Assembly (NCBI GenBank): GCA_964544285.1 | Contig: CAZJAQ010000060.1 | Coordinates: forward strand, 1 to 8,363 | Source of the DNA: CAYGVX01 sp964544285 | GTDB taxonomy: Archaea > Thermoproteota > Bathyarchaeia > Bathyarchaeales > SOJC01 | DNA: 8,363 nt | Direction: 5' to 3' | In this document: positions 1-5,855 of the stretch, one piece after another | How positions within the stretch are numbered: position 1 is the first letter of the stretch | Layout: every line of letters begins with the position of its first letter | Program-made: the position numbers and the translations under genes | Notes under the pieces: generated by a model | Databases searched by the model: none | What the model saw: the letters and a program-made list of their open reading frames with translations, nothing else | What the model was told of the DNA's origin: nothing

Positions 1-118
1 CTTTTTTTTGGGAGAATAATATATCACGTGTGCACAAAGGACAAGAAATCCGAGAAACAAACAATATAAGGCGTTTTCACAAACGTGCGTATGGTTCATT
101 TATCTCTTACACAGGGGG
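1..118 (+). promoter_or_regulatory. Leader and candidate promoter of the first gene
   Basis: This stretch has no gene. It opens with eight T at 2-9, which could be the oligo-T terminator of a plus-strand gene left of the window, but nothing upstream is visible to test that. A TATA-like AATATAAG lies at 63-70 and would place transcription start near 92-96. A second, weaker one, CATTTATCT, lies at 97-105 and would place it near 125-128. A short inverted repeat CGTTT-TCAC-AAACG at 72-85 has no obvious role. A purine run AGGGGGATGG at 113-122 precedes the coding region and may act in ribosome binding. Confidence 0.3.
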
Positions 119-176
119 ATGGAATTAGCTGACAATAATCGTTGACGATGCAGGCATAGGCGACCTACTTTTTGGC

Positions 177-677
177 GTGGTCATAGGCGCCTTTCGCTCC
201 GAGACTCTGGAATTCAAATACGACATCTTGGATGTGAAATACTTCAGATATCCGCGATTCCGATCAAAAGAGTATCTGAAGCAGGCTTCGAAAGTCGTGT
301 TTCAGCTGTTGAGTAAACTCCAAATCAAGAAAGACGAACAAATTCAAATCTGCAAAGGCTACATCTTCGACGAAGCCGTAAATCGCTTAAGAGAGATGTA
401 TGGCGACAGCCAAGTCAGCAGAATCACAGTCACCGGAGAACCGCAGAGGCTGACGGAGATAGCATACCTTGACGAAATCAGAAACCTGGGTTATGAACCA
501 ATAAAAGAGAGAGACGAGAAAAAGGCAAAGAGCTTCTTCCATATGATGAACTGGCTCCAGAAAAATCCGGAAAAACTGATCTATGCAAAGACTGGCTGGC
601 CACGCCTGCAGAGATACAATTTATTCAGATTTTACTGTCAGAAGCGATCAACAGAACATGGAGAATTTGGTTCTTAA
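177..677 (+). CDS. Conserved archaeal-type hypothetical protein, 5' end unresolved
   Basis: I do not recognise the family by name. From the GTG at 177 it encodes 166 residues, soluble and charged, with no signal peptide or membrane helix. The same frame stays open back to 129 and reads LTIIVDDAGIGDLLFG directly before this GTG. That looks like a genuine first beta strand with an acidic D-D-A-G turn, so the GTG start probably truncates the protein. No ATG, GTG or TTG exists in frame between the stop at 126-128 and 177. The order of a strand with paired Asp, then strands near FKYDILDVKYF, a helix, then QIQICKGYIFDEA, superficially recalls RNase H-like folds; this is a weak inference. The last 20 or so residues, after KTGWPRLQRY, look less protein-like and may be a non-conserved tail. 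That a gene is here is fairly sure; its function is unknown. Confidence 0.65.
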   Translation: MVIGAFRSETLEFKYDILDVKYFRYPRFRSKEYLKQASKVVFQLLSKLQIKKDEQIQICKGYIFDEAVNRLREMYGDSQVSRITVTGEPQRLTEIAYLDEIRNLGYEPIKERDEKKAKSFFHMMNWLQKNPEKLIYAKTGWPRLQRYNLFRFYCQKRSTEHGEFGS

Positions 678-900
678 GTATAAAGCGCTCATTGGTTTCA
701 TGCAACTAGTAAGAAAATTGCCAAAAGCGCATCTTTCAATGCGCACTCGTTCAAAGCATCTATTCCGAAAGCTATAGAAAAAGGGGAGTTGCGGAAGACA
801 CAATTCCACCCATGAGAGGGTTAAGTCCCACCAGCGCGTCATCGTCATCATTTTCTTATGCCTGCGGTTACTATCTTCCACTTTGAATAGATTAACCTCG
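678..900. other. Gene-poor stretch, nothing convincing
   Basis: No supported gene was found. A plus-strand reading from the ATG at 658 to a stop near 776 gives 39 basic residues, with no ribosome site or recognisable family. A minus-strand reading through this stretch has a composition typical of chance. GGTTAAGTCCCACC near 821-834 resembles a tRNA T arm, but the invariant GGTTC is absent and no acceptor or anticodon arm can be folded around it. The stretch may be a decayed gene or plain intergenic DNA. Confidence 0.4.
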
Positions 901-1095
901 CTAACGGCGCGCCAGATGAACGACAAAGGCCAGCATGAACACAGAACATGAAATCTGCGTCATTTCCCAACTTTGGCCGAATGCTTCTTCTTCTTTTGAA
1001 CATTCTTCTTTTTCAATGAAGGCATACACTAATCTCCACGAAACAATGCTTGCTATTAACAATATTACACTACTGAAGCTTAAGAAACTTTTCAC
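901..1095 (-). CDS. Possible small membrane protein, 64 residues
   Basis: This is a tentative gene. It starts with GTG at 1095, with a GGAG nine bases upstream. The protein begins MKSFLSFSSVILLIASIVSW, a convincing hydrophobic helix of about 20 residues. A very acidic and lysine-rich loop follows (EKEECSKEEEAFG), then a second, shorter hydrophobic segment near the C terminus (SCSVFMLAFVVHLA) and a basic end. Two helices with a charged loop fit a small integral membrane protein, but reading frames of this length also arise by chance. It lies downstream of the dockerin-like gene on the same strand, beyond a possible terminator. No family is recognised. Confidence 0.28.
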   Translation of the reverse strand: MKSFLSFSSVILLIASIVSWRLVYAFIEKEECSKEEEAFGQSWEMTQISCSVFMLAFVVHLARR

Positions 1096-1116
1096 CCATT
1101 AGAACTCCGAGTTAAG

Positions 1117-1137
1117 AAAAATGGGGGCGCGTGCGCC
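1117..1137 (-). terminator. Candidate terminator of the dockerin-like gene
   Basis: Read on the minus strand, a GC-rich inverted repeat GGCGC-AC-GCGCC (1137 down to 1126) is followed by CCCCA and then five T (1121-1117). A short GC stem followed by T is terminator-like and lies about 110 bases past the stop of the dockerin-like gene, with no gene between. The stem is short and needs a loop of at least four bases, so it would be a weak hairpin. Archaeal termination relies mainly on the T run. Confidence 0.3.
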
Positions 1138-1160
1138 AGGAACCGTTTACGGTCGTCCAT

Positions 1161-1197
1161 AATTGGTTGGTTGGGGTAAAGTTTTATCCAACCAATT
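1161..1197. repeat. Inverted repeat, 10-base arms
   Basis: AATTGGTTGG at 1161-1170 is perfectly complementary to CCAACCAATT at 1188-1197, with 17 bases between. A shifted pairing of TTGGTTGG at 1167-1174 with CCAACCAA at 1188-1195 gives a tighter loop. It lies about 50 bases beyond the stop of the minus-strand dockerin-like gene. A separate near-palindrome, ACCGT-TT-ACGGT, is at 1142-1153. The arms are clear; the role, whether transcript stabilisation, termination or an element remnant, is unknown. Confidence 0.5.
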
Positions 1198-1246
1198 TCC
1201 GCATCATTCATTATCCCAACTCCAATATCACTCAATCTGCCAATAG

Positions 1247-1507
1247 TTACTCGCGTTGCCCATATTGGGCAAGCAACGTTACGGCGTCGTATAAATCTAT
1301 CCGCCCGTATTGAGGTGCTAAGTCAGCCTTCGGGTTATAATGCTCGTCGCCTTCTGCAGTTTGGTAAGCGACAAGTAGTGCAACCGCGTCATTTAGGTCT
1401 ACATCCCCGTCTCCGTCGATATCTCCAGCTAGCTGAGCCCTCACTGGATAGAAAAACAAAACTGACATAAGAGCTAAGCCCATTAGCCCGACTACGAGCT
1501 TCCTCAT
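1247..1507 (-). CDS. Small secreted dockerin-like calcium-binding protein
   Basis: This 86-residue protein consists of a signal peptide and one dockerin-type module. The signal peptide is MRKLVVGLMGLALMSVLFF, with likely cleavage after VRA at about residue 24. The first calcium loop, residues 29-40, is canonical (DIDGDGDVDLND), with Asp at loop positions 1, 3, 5 and 12, and is followed by a hydrophobic helix. The second half, around residues 58-83, has the NPxADL...GRIDLYD pattern often seen in archaeal dockerin-like repeats; its loop lacks most acidic ligands and has one extra residue, so it probably binds calcium weakly. Nothing else is attached, whereas such modules usually sit at the end of large surface proteins or enzymes. 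The start is secure: a perfect GGAGGTGA lies seven bases before the ATG. It is probably outside the membrane, either free or docked to a cohesin-like partner. No cohesin is visible in the window. Confidence 0.82.
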   Translation of the reverse strand: MRKLVVGLMGLALMSVLFFYPVRAQLAGDIDGDGDVDLNDAVALLVAYQTAEGDEHYNPKADLAPQYGRIDLYDAVTLLAQYGQRE

Positions 1508-1514
1508 TCTTTTT

Positions 1515-1522
1515 TCACCTCC
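1515..1522 (-). promoter_or_regulatory. Ribosome binding site of the dockerin-like gene
   Basis: GGAGGTGA matches the 16S rRNA tail over eight bases and stands seven bases before the ATG at 1507. It is the strongest ribosome site in the window and suggests high translation. It touches the right-hand inverted repeat, so any hairpin formed there in RNA would end at this site. Confidence 0.75.
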
Positions 1523-1540
1523 CCCACTATAAAGAGTGGG
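1523..1540. repeat. Perfect inverted repeat at the predicted transcription start
   Basis: CCCACT-ATAAAG-AGTGGG has perfect six-base arms around a six-base spacer. It lies between the TATA-like box at 1551-1558 and the ribosome site at 1515-1522 of the dockerin-like gene, over the expected transcription start near 1528. That position fits an operator for a dimeric repressor. The spacer read on the minus strand is CTTTAT, itself slightly TATA-like, but it is too close to the ATG for a transcript that includes the ribosome site. Confidence 0.45.
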
Positions 1541-1550
1541 ACGGAGGCAG

Positions 1551-1558
1551 ATATAATT
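1551..1558 (-). promoter_or_regulatory. TATA-like box of the dockerin-like gene
   Basis: On the minus strand this reads AATTATAT, preceded by TCC. Transcription would start about 26 bases downstream, near 1528, leaving a leader of roughly 20 bases that contains the GGAGGTGA site. The spacing is consistent, so this is the best promoter candidate in the window. Confidence 0.5.
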
Positions 1559-1647
1559 GGAGAATAGAAACCGTTAGACTAAAGCTTTCCTGAAAAGGTA
1601 TAGTTTCCTCGTGGATTTTTTTAGTCGTGGAATAACGTTGTGCACTC

Positions 1648-2517
1648 CTACAGTTTGATTCTCATTCCATCATAGGCGAACCTAATGTTGTAAGCTTCAT
1701 ATTTCTTTTCAATCATAGCATAATCATCGTGGGATTTTCCCCATTCCTCCTCTATATGTGTCAGCACAGTTTTCTTGGCGCCTAATTCCTCAACAAGCTT
1801 CAAAATTTCCGTAAACGAATACAGTTCCCGCCTCAGCACATTTTCTTCTGGAATCTTTATGCCCTCTTTAAGAGGTCCCTCTGGAAAGAAGCCACCCATT
1901 ATCAACAAGTCTGGCTTCTGCAGCTGACGACTCCTTGGGAAGGGTTTAACGTCGCACGGAGCATAGACAACCGTTGTTCCATTCTCCTTTATGAGGAAAA
2001 CTGTCGAAGTTTCACCATCATCTGTCAACACCTCAAAGGGAACTATCTCAAGCCTTCCTACTTTGAAGGGCTTCCCACTCTCCAGTTCCACGGTCTCGAA
2101 CAACCCCATCTTCACGTAAAAATCTAGGAAGGAGCCATGCTTGTTCTTAATCGCCCTCAAATCCTCCATAACCTTCTCCAAAGCGCAAACCTTAACCCTC
2201 TTAACTGGTTCCTGTCCTCTAACTATCCTTCCTAGCCAGAACATGTTCATCCTCTCAACGACCCTCATGCCCAATGTGTGGTCTGGATGCCAATGAGTGT
2301 AGAACACATAGTCCACCCTGTTTACCGCCTCCCTGTTCAGCTGCACAGCCAACTCCTCTGGCGTGTCAAACAACAGCTTTATGTCTGAAACAAACATCGA
2401 GGGACCTGAACGGGCGTAAGGAATTCCCTTAACCCTCGCTTCAACGCATACTCTGCAGTTGCAGCCGGGTCTTGGAATAGTGGTTGCTCCTCCCGAGCCC
2501 AGGATGACGAGTTCCAT
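1648..2517 (-). CDS. PhnP-like metallo-beta-lactamase-fold hydrolase
   Basis: The 289-residue cytoplasmic protein begins MELVILGSGGATTIPRPG, the first strand of the metallo-beta-lactamase fold. C19-x-C21-x-x-C24 follows, the cysteine cluster that binds a structural zinc in PhnP-type phosphodiesterases. The metal motif H75-x-H77-x-D79-H80 (HWHPDH) is intact, as are the bridging Asp at D189 (APCD) and the late His at H254 (LTH). The usual third-motif His, expected around residues 160-170, is not visible, because the segment reads EVLTDDGETSTVF. Related enzymes cleave cyclic or bridging phosphodiesters; the substrate here is unknown. The frame runs upstream to 2652, but those 45 residues look non-coding and the promoter supports ATG 2517. 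It is divergent from the membrane protein gene, with TATA-like signals for both in between. Confidence 0.85.
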   Translation of the reverse strand: MELVILGSGGATTIPRPGCNCRVCVEARVKGIPYARSGPSMFVSDIKLLFDTPEELAVQLNREAVNRVDYVFYTHWHPDHTLGMRVVERMNMFWLGRIVRGQEPVKRVKVCALEKVMEDLRAIKNKHGSFLDFYVKMGLFETVELESGKPFKVGRLEIVPFEVLTDDGETSTVFLIKENGTTVVYAPCDVKPFPRSRQLQKPDLLIMGGFFPEGPLKEGIKIPEENVLRRELYSFTEILKLVEELGAKKTVLTHIEEEWGKSHDDYAMIEKKYEAYNIRFAYDGMRIKL

Positions 2518-2540
2518 GCTTGAAAGTCTGCTCGGTTCGG

Positions 2541-2548
2541 TTTTTAGC
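2541..2548 (-). promoter_or_regulatory. TATA-like box of the hydrolase gene, leaderless start
   Basis: On the minus strand the sequence is AAGCTAAAAACC, centred about 27 bases before the ATG at 2517, so the transcript would begin at or next to the start codon. No Shine-Dalgarno-like sequence precedes that ATG, which agrees with a leaderless message and argues against the longer reading to 2652. Confidence 0.4.
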
Positions 2549-2585
2549 TTTTCCGCAACCCGAAAATGCTCTGTAATGGTCAAAA

Positions 2586-2593
2586 CCTTAAAT
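2586..2593 (+). promoter_or_regulatory. TATA-like box of the membrane protein gene
   Basis: CCTTAAAT would set transcription start near 2614-2618. That is downstream of the ATG at 2607, so the ATG would not be in the message, while the GTG at 2643 with AGGTG just before it would be. This box and the hydrolase promoter share a 125-base divergent region. Confidence 0.35.
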
Positions 2594-2642
2594 TGGGAGT
2601 CGCTGAATGTATAAGAAAAACGGCTCCGTCGAAGGTGTGTCT

Positions 2643-3200
2643 GTGAAGCCATTAAACATGATCTATTGGGGTCGCGCCGGCTTAGGGATGGTCATCGGAG
2701 TTCTGTGCGCGGTCTACTTGTTTTTCTCGGCTACGAGCGAGCTCACCAACATCTACACCTTGCTGACGGGGGTGTCGTTTGCGTTGCTCTTCTACGTCGC
2801 CACCTACTACATCATCAAGCTCAAGTTTTTTGGAGCGGTTGAGAAGAAGTCTAAGCTCATAACCCACGGAATCGGGATTTACTTTTTTGCGTGGGTTGTT
2901 TCGTGGATCTTGGCTGTTTCTCTGCTCTTGCCGTCGGTTTCGGTGAGCATTTACGTTGGTGGGGAGTTGGCTGAGGGGCGGACGTTTTGGGTGGCTGCAC
3001 ATAGCGCTGGGGGCGGTGTGGTTCAGAACGTGACTACTGCGTCGGGTAGCTTTAGGATGGCTTTGTTGGCTCCTGGAAACTACGTTTTCCAGTTGGGTGG
3101 AAACTTTGAGAATGAGACGGTTGAGGGTCAGAATCAGGAGTCAGTGTTAGGTTGGCTGCAGTCTTCCAGCGTGGTTTTTAACGTTACTCAGAGTCCTTAG
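2643..3200 (+). CDS. Three-helix membrane protein with an outer C-terminal domain
   Basis: I recognise no named family. The 185-residue protein has three membrane helices at about residues 14-31, 37-58 and 76-98, joined by a basic loop (KLKFFGAVEKKSK). The basic N terminus and loop put these on the inside and the last 85 residues outside. That outer part is rich in beta-formers and resembles a small Ig- or carboxypeptidase-regulatory-like sandwich (GSFRMALLAPGNYVFQL). It carries three N-x-T sequons (NVT, NET, NVT) that archaeal N-glycosylation could use. The start is GTG 2643, with AGGTG five bases upstream and within the leader predicted from the TATA-like box. An ATG at 2607 would add 12 polar residues and cannot be excluded. 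Its last 17 bases overlap the 3' end of the convergent gene downstream of radA. Confidence 0.75.
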   Translation: MKPLNMIYWGRAGLGMVIGVLCAVYLFFSATSELTNIYTLLTGVSFALLFYVATYYIIKLKFFGAVEKKSKLITHGIGIYFFAWVVSWILAVSLLLPSVSVSIYVGGELAEGRTFWVAAHSAGGGVVQNVTTASGSFRMALLAPGNYVFQLGGNFENETVEGQNQESVLGWLQSSSVVFNVTQSP

Positions 3201-3606
3201 TAGGTTCGGCGTATTGGGCTAGGCTCGTCTGTCCCTGCGGGTTCGGTGGTTGGGGTTTGGTTTCGTCTGTTGTTTGGATTAGCAGTCGTGTGTAGTCATG
3301 CCACGCTGAGAAGTAGCCGCGGTCATAGTCTTCGGCGAAGCGGCTTTGGACGTGTTTTTGGAATTCGTTCTTGTGTTGTTTTAGGGCTTGTTTGTCGTTG
3401 GGGTTGATGTTTGAGAGGAAAGTGTACTGGTTGCCGTTGTGCCTCTGAGCGAGGAGCATGCCGAGGAGGGCTCGGTAGTAGCCTCGGTTCCATTCGGTTC
3501 TGGGGATTTTTTCTTTTATGCGTTGTAGCTCGCGTTGGGCTTCGGTGAATTGGCGGTTGTTGATGAGTTGGAAGTATCGGGTTATGAGGGCTTTTGGTAT
3601 GGTCAT
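3184..3606 (-). CDS. Helical protein encoded directly behind radA
   Basis: I do not recognise the family. The 140-residue protein is soluble and basic in its first 110 residues. Residues 8-50 look like a pair of TPR-like helices (YFQLINNRQFTEAQRELQRI, then a helix with RGYYRALLGMLLA). A third charged helical stretch follows (DKQALKQHKNEFQKHVQSRF), then an aromatic-rich segment (YFSAWHDYTRLLI). The last 27 residues are a proline- and glutamine-rich tail, probably disordered. The ATG lies four bases after the radA stop codon without its own strong ribosome site, so translation is probably coupled to radA. A TPR-like scaffold made with RadA suggests a role with the recombinase, such as filament regulation, but that rests on position only. 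Confidence 0.72.
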   Translation of the reverse strand: MTIPKALITRYFQLINNRQFTEAQRELQRIKEKIPRTEWNRGYYRALLGMLLAQRHNGNQYTFLSNINPNDKQALKQHKNEFQKHVQSRFAEDYDRGYFSAWHDYTRLLIQTTDETKPQPPNPQGQTSLAQYAEPTKDSE

Positions 3607-3610
3607 GGGT

Positions 3611-4633
3611 TTATCGGCCTCGGCGTTCGGCTTCGTCTGTTTCTTCTACGCCGTTTTGGGTGATTTTGAAGACTCCTTCGCCGTCGGGGAGGTAGGGGCT
3701 GCTGACGAGGCGGGCTATGCGTACTGGTCCTCGGGCGGATTTGCGTAGGTAAACCCTTGTGTGGCTGGTGTGGCCGACTATGTGTCCGCCGATGGGGTGG
3801 ACGGCGTCGCCGAAGAATACGTCGGGCTTAGCCATCACTTGGTTGGTGACTACGGCTACGGTGTTGAAGGCGCGTGCGAGGCGGATGAGTTTGTGCATGT
3901 GTTTGTTGAGTTTTTGTTGGCGTAGGGCGAGGGTTTCTCTTCCTACGTATTCGCTGCGGAAGTGGGCGGTGAGGGAGTCGACTATGATGAGGCGGATGTT
4001 GTTTTCTTTGATTATTTGGTCGGCGTTTTCGAGGAGGAAGATTTGGTGGTCGCTGGTGTAGGCGTCGGCTACGATGACGTTTCTGGCTACCTGCTGCGGG
4101 TCTAAGCCTAGGTGTTGTGCCATGGCGACGAGGCGTTCGGTGCGGAACGTGTTCTCAGTGTCTACGTATAATGCGCCTGCGTCCAGTCCGCCTCGTTCGG
4201 GTGGGAGTTGGACGTTGACGCAGAGTTGGTGGCATACTTGGCTCTTGCCGCTGCCGTATTCTCCGTAGAATTCTGTGATGGTTTGGGTTTCGAGGCCGCC
4301 GCCTAATAGTTCGTCGAGGATTTTGCTGTTCGTGGTTAAGCGTAGGATGTTTTGGCGTTGTTTGAGCAACTCATCAGCCCGTATAAAAGAGATGCTGGTG
4401 GCGTTGCGGGCGAGGCGGATGATGTCGAGGGCTTTTTTTTCGCTTATGCCTGCGGGCTCGAGTTCGCGGGCAGTGGCGGTGGCGAGGGATTCGACGGTGT
4501 GGAAGCCCATTTCCTTCAGCTTTTGGCTGGTGGCTGGTCCGACGCCTGGAAGGTCTTCTAAGCATTCATACTGCTTCTTAGGCGTAGAAGAATTGGTGAG
4601 GGGTTCGGATTCGTCTTCTTCTGTAACCGTCAT
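3611..4633 (-). CDS. radA: DNA repair and recombination protein RadA
   Basis: This is the archaeal RecA/Rad51-family recombinase, which forms filaments on single-stranded DNA and drives strand exchange in homologous repair. At 340 residues it has family length. An acidic N-terminal tail is followed by a helix-hairpin-helix DNA-binding domain at about 23-78 (LPGVGPATSQKL). The linker holds the polymerisation motif F83-I-R-A86. Walker A is GEYGSGKS at 124-131, with Ser in place of the more usual Thr. Walker B is LIIVDS at 215-220. Loop L1 lies around FRSEYVGRE at 225-233 and loop L2 from NQVMAKPD through GGHIVGH at 264-288, followed by the conserved HTRVYLRKS. No intein is present. The ATG at 4633 has no clear ribosome site. 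The divergent small gene begins 19 bases away. Confidence 0.97.
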   Translation of the reverse strand: MTVTEEDESEPLTNSSTPKKQYECLEDLPGVGPATSQKLKEMGFHTVESLATATARELEPAGISEKKALDIIRLARNATSISFIRADELLKQRQNILRLTTNSKILDELLGGGLETQTITEFYGEYGSGKSQVCHQLCVNVQLPPERGGLDAGALYVDTENTFRTERLVAMAQHLGLDPQQVARNVIVADAYTSDHQIFLLENADQIIKENNIRLIIVDSLTAHFRSEYVGRETLALRQQKLNKHMHKLIRLARAFNTVAVVTNQVMAKPDVFFGDAVHPIGGHIVGHTSHTRVYLRKSARGPVRIARLVSSPYLPDGEGVFKITQNGVEETDEAERRGR

Positions 4634-4652
4634 TCTAGGTAACTATCCTTTT

Positions 4653-4884
4653 ATGCGCATAGTGGACAAGAGGAAGAATTTGAGGATTGCCATATTTAAG
4701 TTACACGAAGAAAAACAGCAAGACTTCTGGGAGACCCAGCTGAAACTGTTTGATTTTCCTCAAGGCGCTCGGCACTCATGTCAGTAACGTGGGGGAGACG
4801 AGGCAGACGCTTGCAAGCCTTCAGCTGTGTCCGAAGTGTGTTCTCGTGTTTTATGAGAGTTTAAGCAGAGAACCAGTTGGCTGA
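4653..4884 (+). pseudogene. Small CPKC protein gene split by a +1 frameshift
   Basis: From ATG 4653 the frame reads MRIVDKRKNLRIAIFKLHEE and on to WETQLKLFD, then turns into FPQGARHSCQ and stops at 4787. Skipping one T of the TTTT run at 4754-4757 gives FLKALGTHVSNVGETRQTLA, then LCPKC, and a stop at 4882-4884, for a total of 76 residues. The joined protein is far more natural than either half: a basic start, an amphipathic helix and a lone C-x-x-C. No family is recognised. It may be a sequencing or assembly slip in the T run, a true inactivating mutation, or a programmed +1 shift. It is listed as a pseudogene because the frame is broken as given. It diverges from radA with only 19 bases between starts, so the two may share control. 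Confidence 0.68.
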
Positions 4885-4948
4885 ACAACGCGTTGACGCT
4901 GCAAGAACGGGCATTCTCGAATGGGACAGTGTTCCCATATGCTTGACG

Positions 4949-5851
4949 CTATACGACTTCTCTCAACCAAATCTTGTATTTACCCAGCTTTCCACCATAA
5001 TTGCCCGCAGAAATCACGCGAACCCCTTCTACACTCCGCACCGCTTCGATTCCAGCTTTCATCGCTGCCCTCGCCGCATCCAACGAAACGCCGTTAATCA
5101 CGATTTCCGGAATAAAACGCACACCTTCGGGAACTTTTGACGCGCCGCCGAGTCTTTTTTTCAACGAGGGACAATAGGGATGATTGGTCGTAGGTCCTAT
5201 CTTTGGAAATTTGGTCTCTGGCTTCGAGCCTGCTGAGCATATGCCGAAGGGTGCGACTGCTCCTTCAACTTTTCCGATTGCTTCCAGAGCTTTTCTTCCA
5301 GCAGCCATAACCGCTTCTCTAGTCTCGCACATGTACCAGAAATTCGCACCCATGACGCCCTTCGCATAACCCAACTGCCTCTCTATGACGAAGTCGGGCA
5401 CCATGAGGGGAACGACAATGACGTTTCTGCCGTAGCGTTTTTCTTCCCATTCAAAACCATCCCCGCAATGCCCAACCCTTTCCATCATATCCAATTTTCC
5501 CAGAGGATTTGGTAATGCGTCGAAGAGGGCTGTGAAGGGCTTCACGAGAATGTCCTGTCTGATTCGGTAGGATAGTTCAGCTTCAAGCTTCTCTAACGAG
5601 CTTTGCATAGGCTTTTTTTCATCGATGCCTCCCCAAAACTGCAGGATCGCTCCTCGGCGACCATCGGGTGTTTCTTTGGTGTTTAGCCACTTCTCGATTC
5701 CGCCTTCAACCCTGCCGATGACTATCGAGGGCGTCGCCGTTGCGTCTTCTGCAGCACTGCGCAAGACCTCTTCGTCGTCAGCGGTGATGATTACTCTGCA
5801 GTAGATTCCCTCAAAAGCCTCTGCATACGTGTCTTCAACTTCCACTTTCAT
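4949..5851 (-). CDS. ftr: Formylmethanofuran:tetrahydromethanopterin formyltransferase
   Basis: Ftr moves the formyl group between methanofuran and tetrahydromethanopterin in the cytoplasm, the second step of archaeal CO2 reduction and, in reverse, of C1 oxidation. The 300 residues match family length (about 297). Recognisable stretches in order are the N-terminal VEVEDTYAEAFEG with CRVIITADD, ETPDGRRGA, HCGDGFEWEE, GYAKGVMGANFWYM, PFGICSAGSKP, TNHPYCPSLK, EIVINGVSLDAA and ISAGNYGGKLGKYKIWL. Both duplicated ferredoxin-like halves appear complete. ATG 5851 fits the homologous N terminus and has GAGGTG six bases upstream. It is the third gene of the operon, 44 bases after the ehaR-like gene. 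FhcD of methylotrophic bacteria is a homologue, but the archaeal context favours Ftr. Confidence 0.94.
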   Translation of the reverse strand: MKVEVEDTYAEAFEGIYCRVIITADDEEVLRSAAEDATATPSIVIGRVEGGIEKWLNTKETPDGRRGAILQFWGGIDEKKPMQSSLEKLEAELSYRIRQDILVKPFTALFDALPNPLGKLDMMERVGHCGDGFEWEEKRYGRNVIVVPLMVPDFVIERQLGYAKGVMGANFWYMCETREAVMAAGRKALEAIGKVEGAVAPFGICSAGSKPETKFPKIGPTTNHPYCPSLKKRLGGASKVPEGVRFIPEIVINGVSLDAARAAMKAGIEAVRSVEGVRVISAGNYGGKLGKYKIWLREVV

Positions 5852-5855
5852 ACTC

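Noticed and set aside
815..840. tRNA-like GGTTAAGTCCCACC
   Set aside because: It lacks the invariant GGTTC, and no cloverleaf can be built around it.
648..926. 92-residue minus-strand reading frame
   Set aside because: Its composition is rich in Cys, Phe, Arg and Trp with no domain or ribosome site, and it overlaps the end of the first gene.
1609..1631. Direct repeat TCGTGGA separated by a T run
   Set aside because: Two seven-base copies can occur by chance, and the T run is on the wrong strand to terminate the adjacent minus-strand hydrolase gene.
2518..2652. 45-residue N-terminal extension of the hydrolase
   Set aside because: It precedes the first strand of the fold, overlaps the start of the divergent gene, and contains the TATA-like signals of both genes.
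4074..4561. Plus-strand reading frames opposite radA
   Set aside because: They are antisense shadows of a secure radA gene, with repetitive composition produced by its codon use.
4647..4655. TATA-like CATAAAAGG on the minus strand upstream of radA
   Set aside because: Its centre is about 18 bases from the radA ATG, too close for a start at or before the ATG, so it is not called as a promoter.
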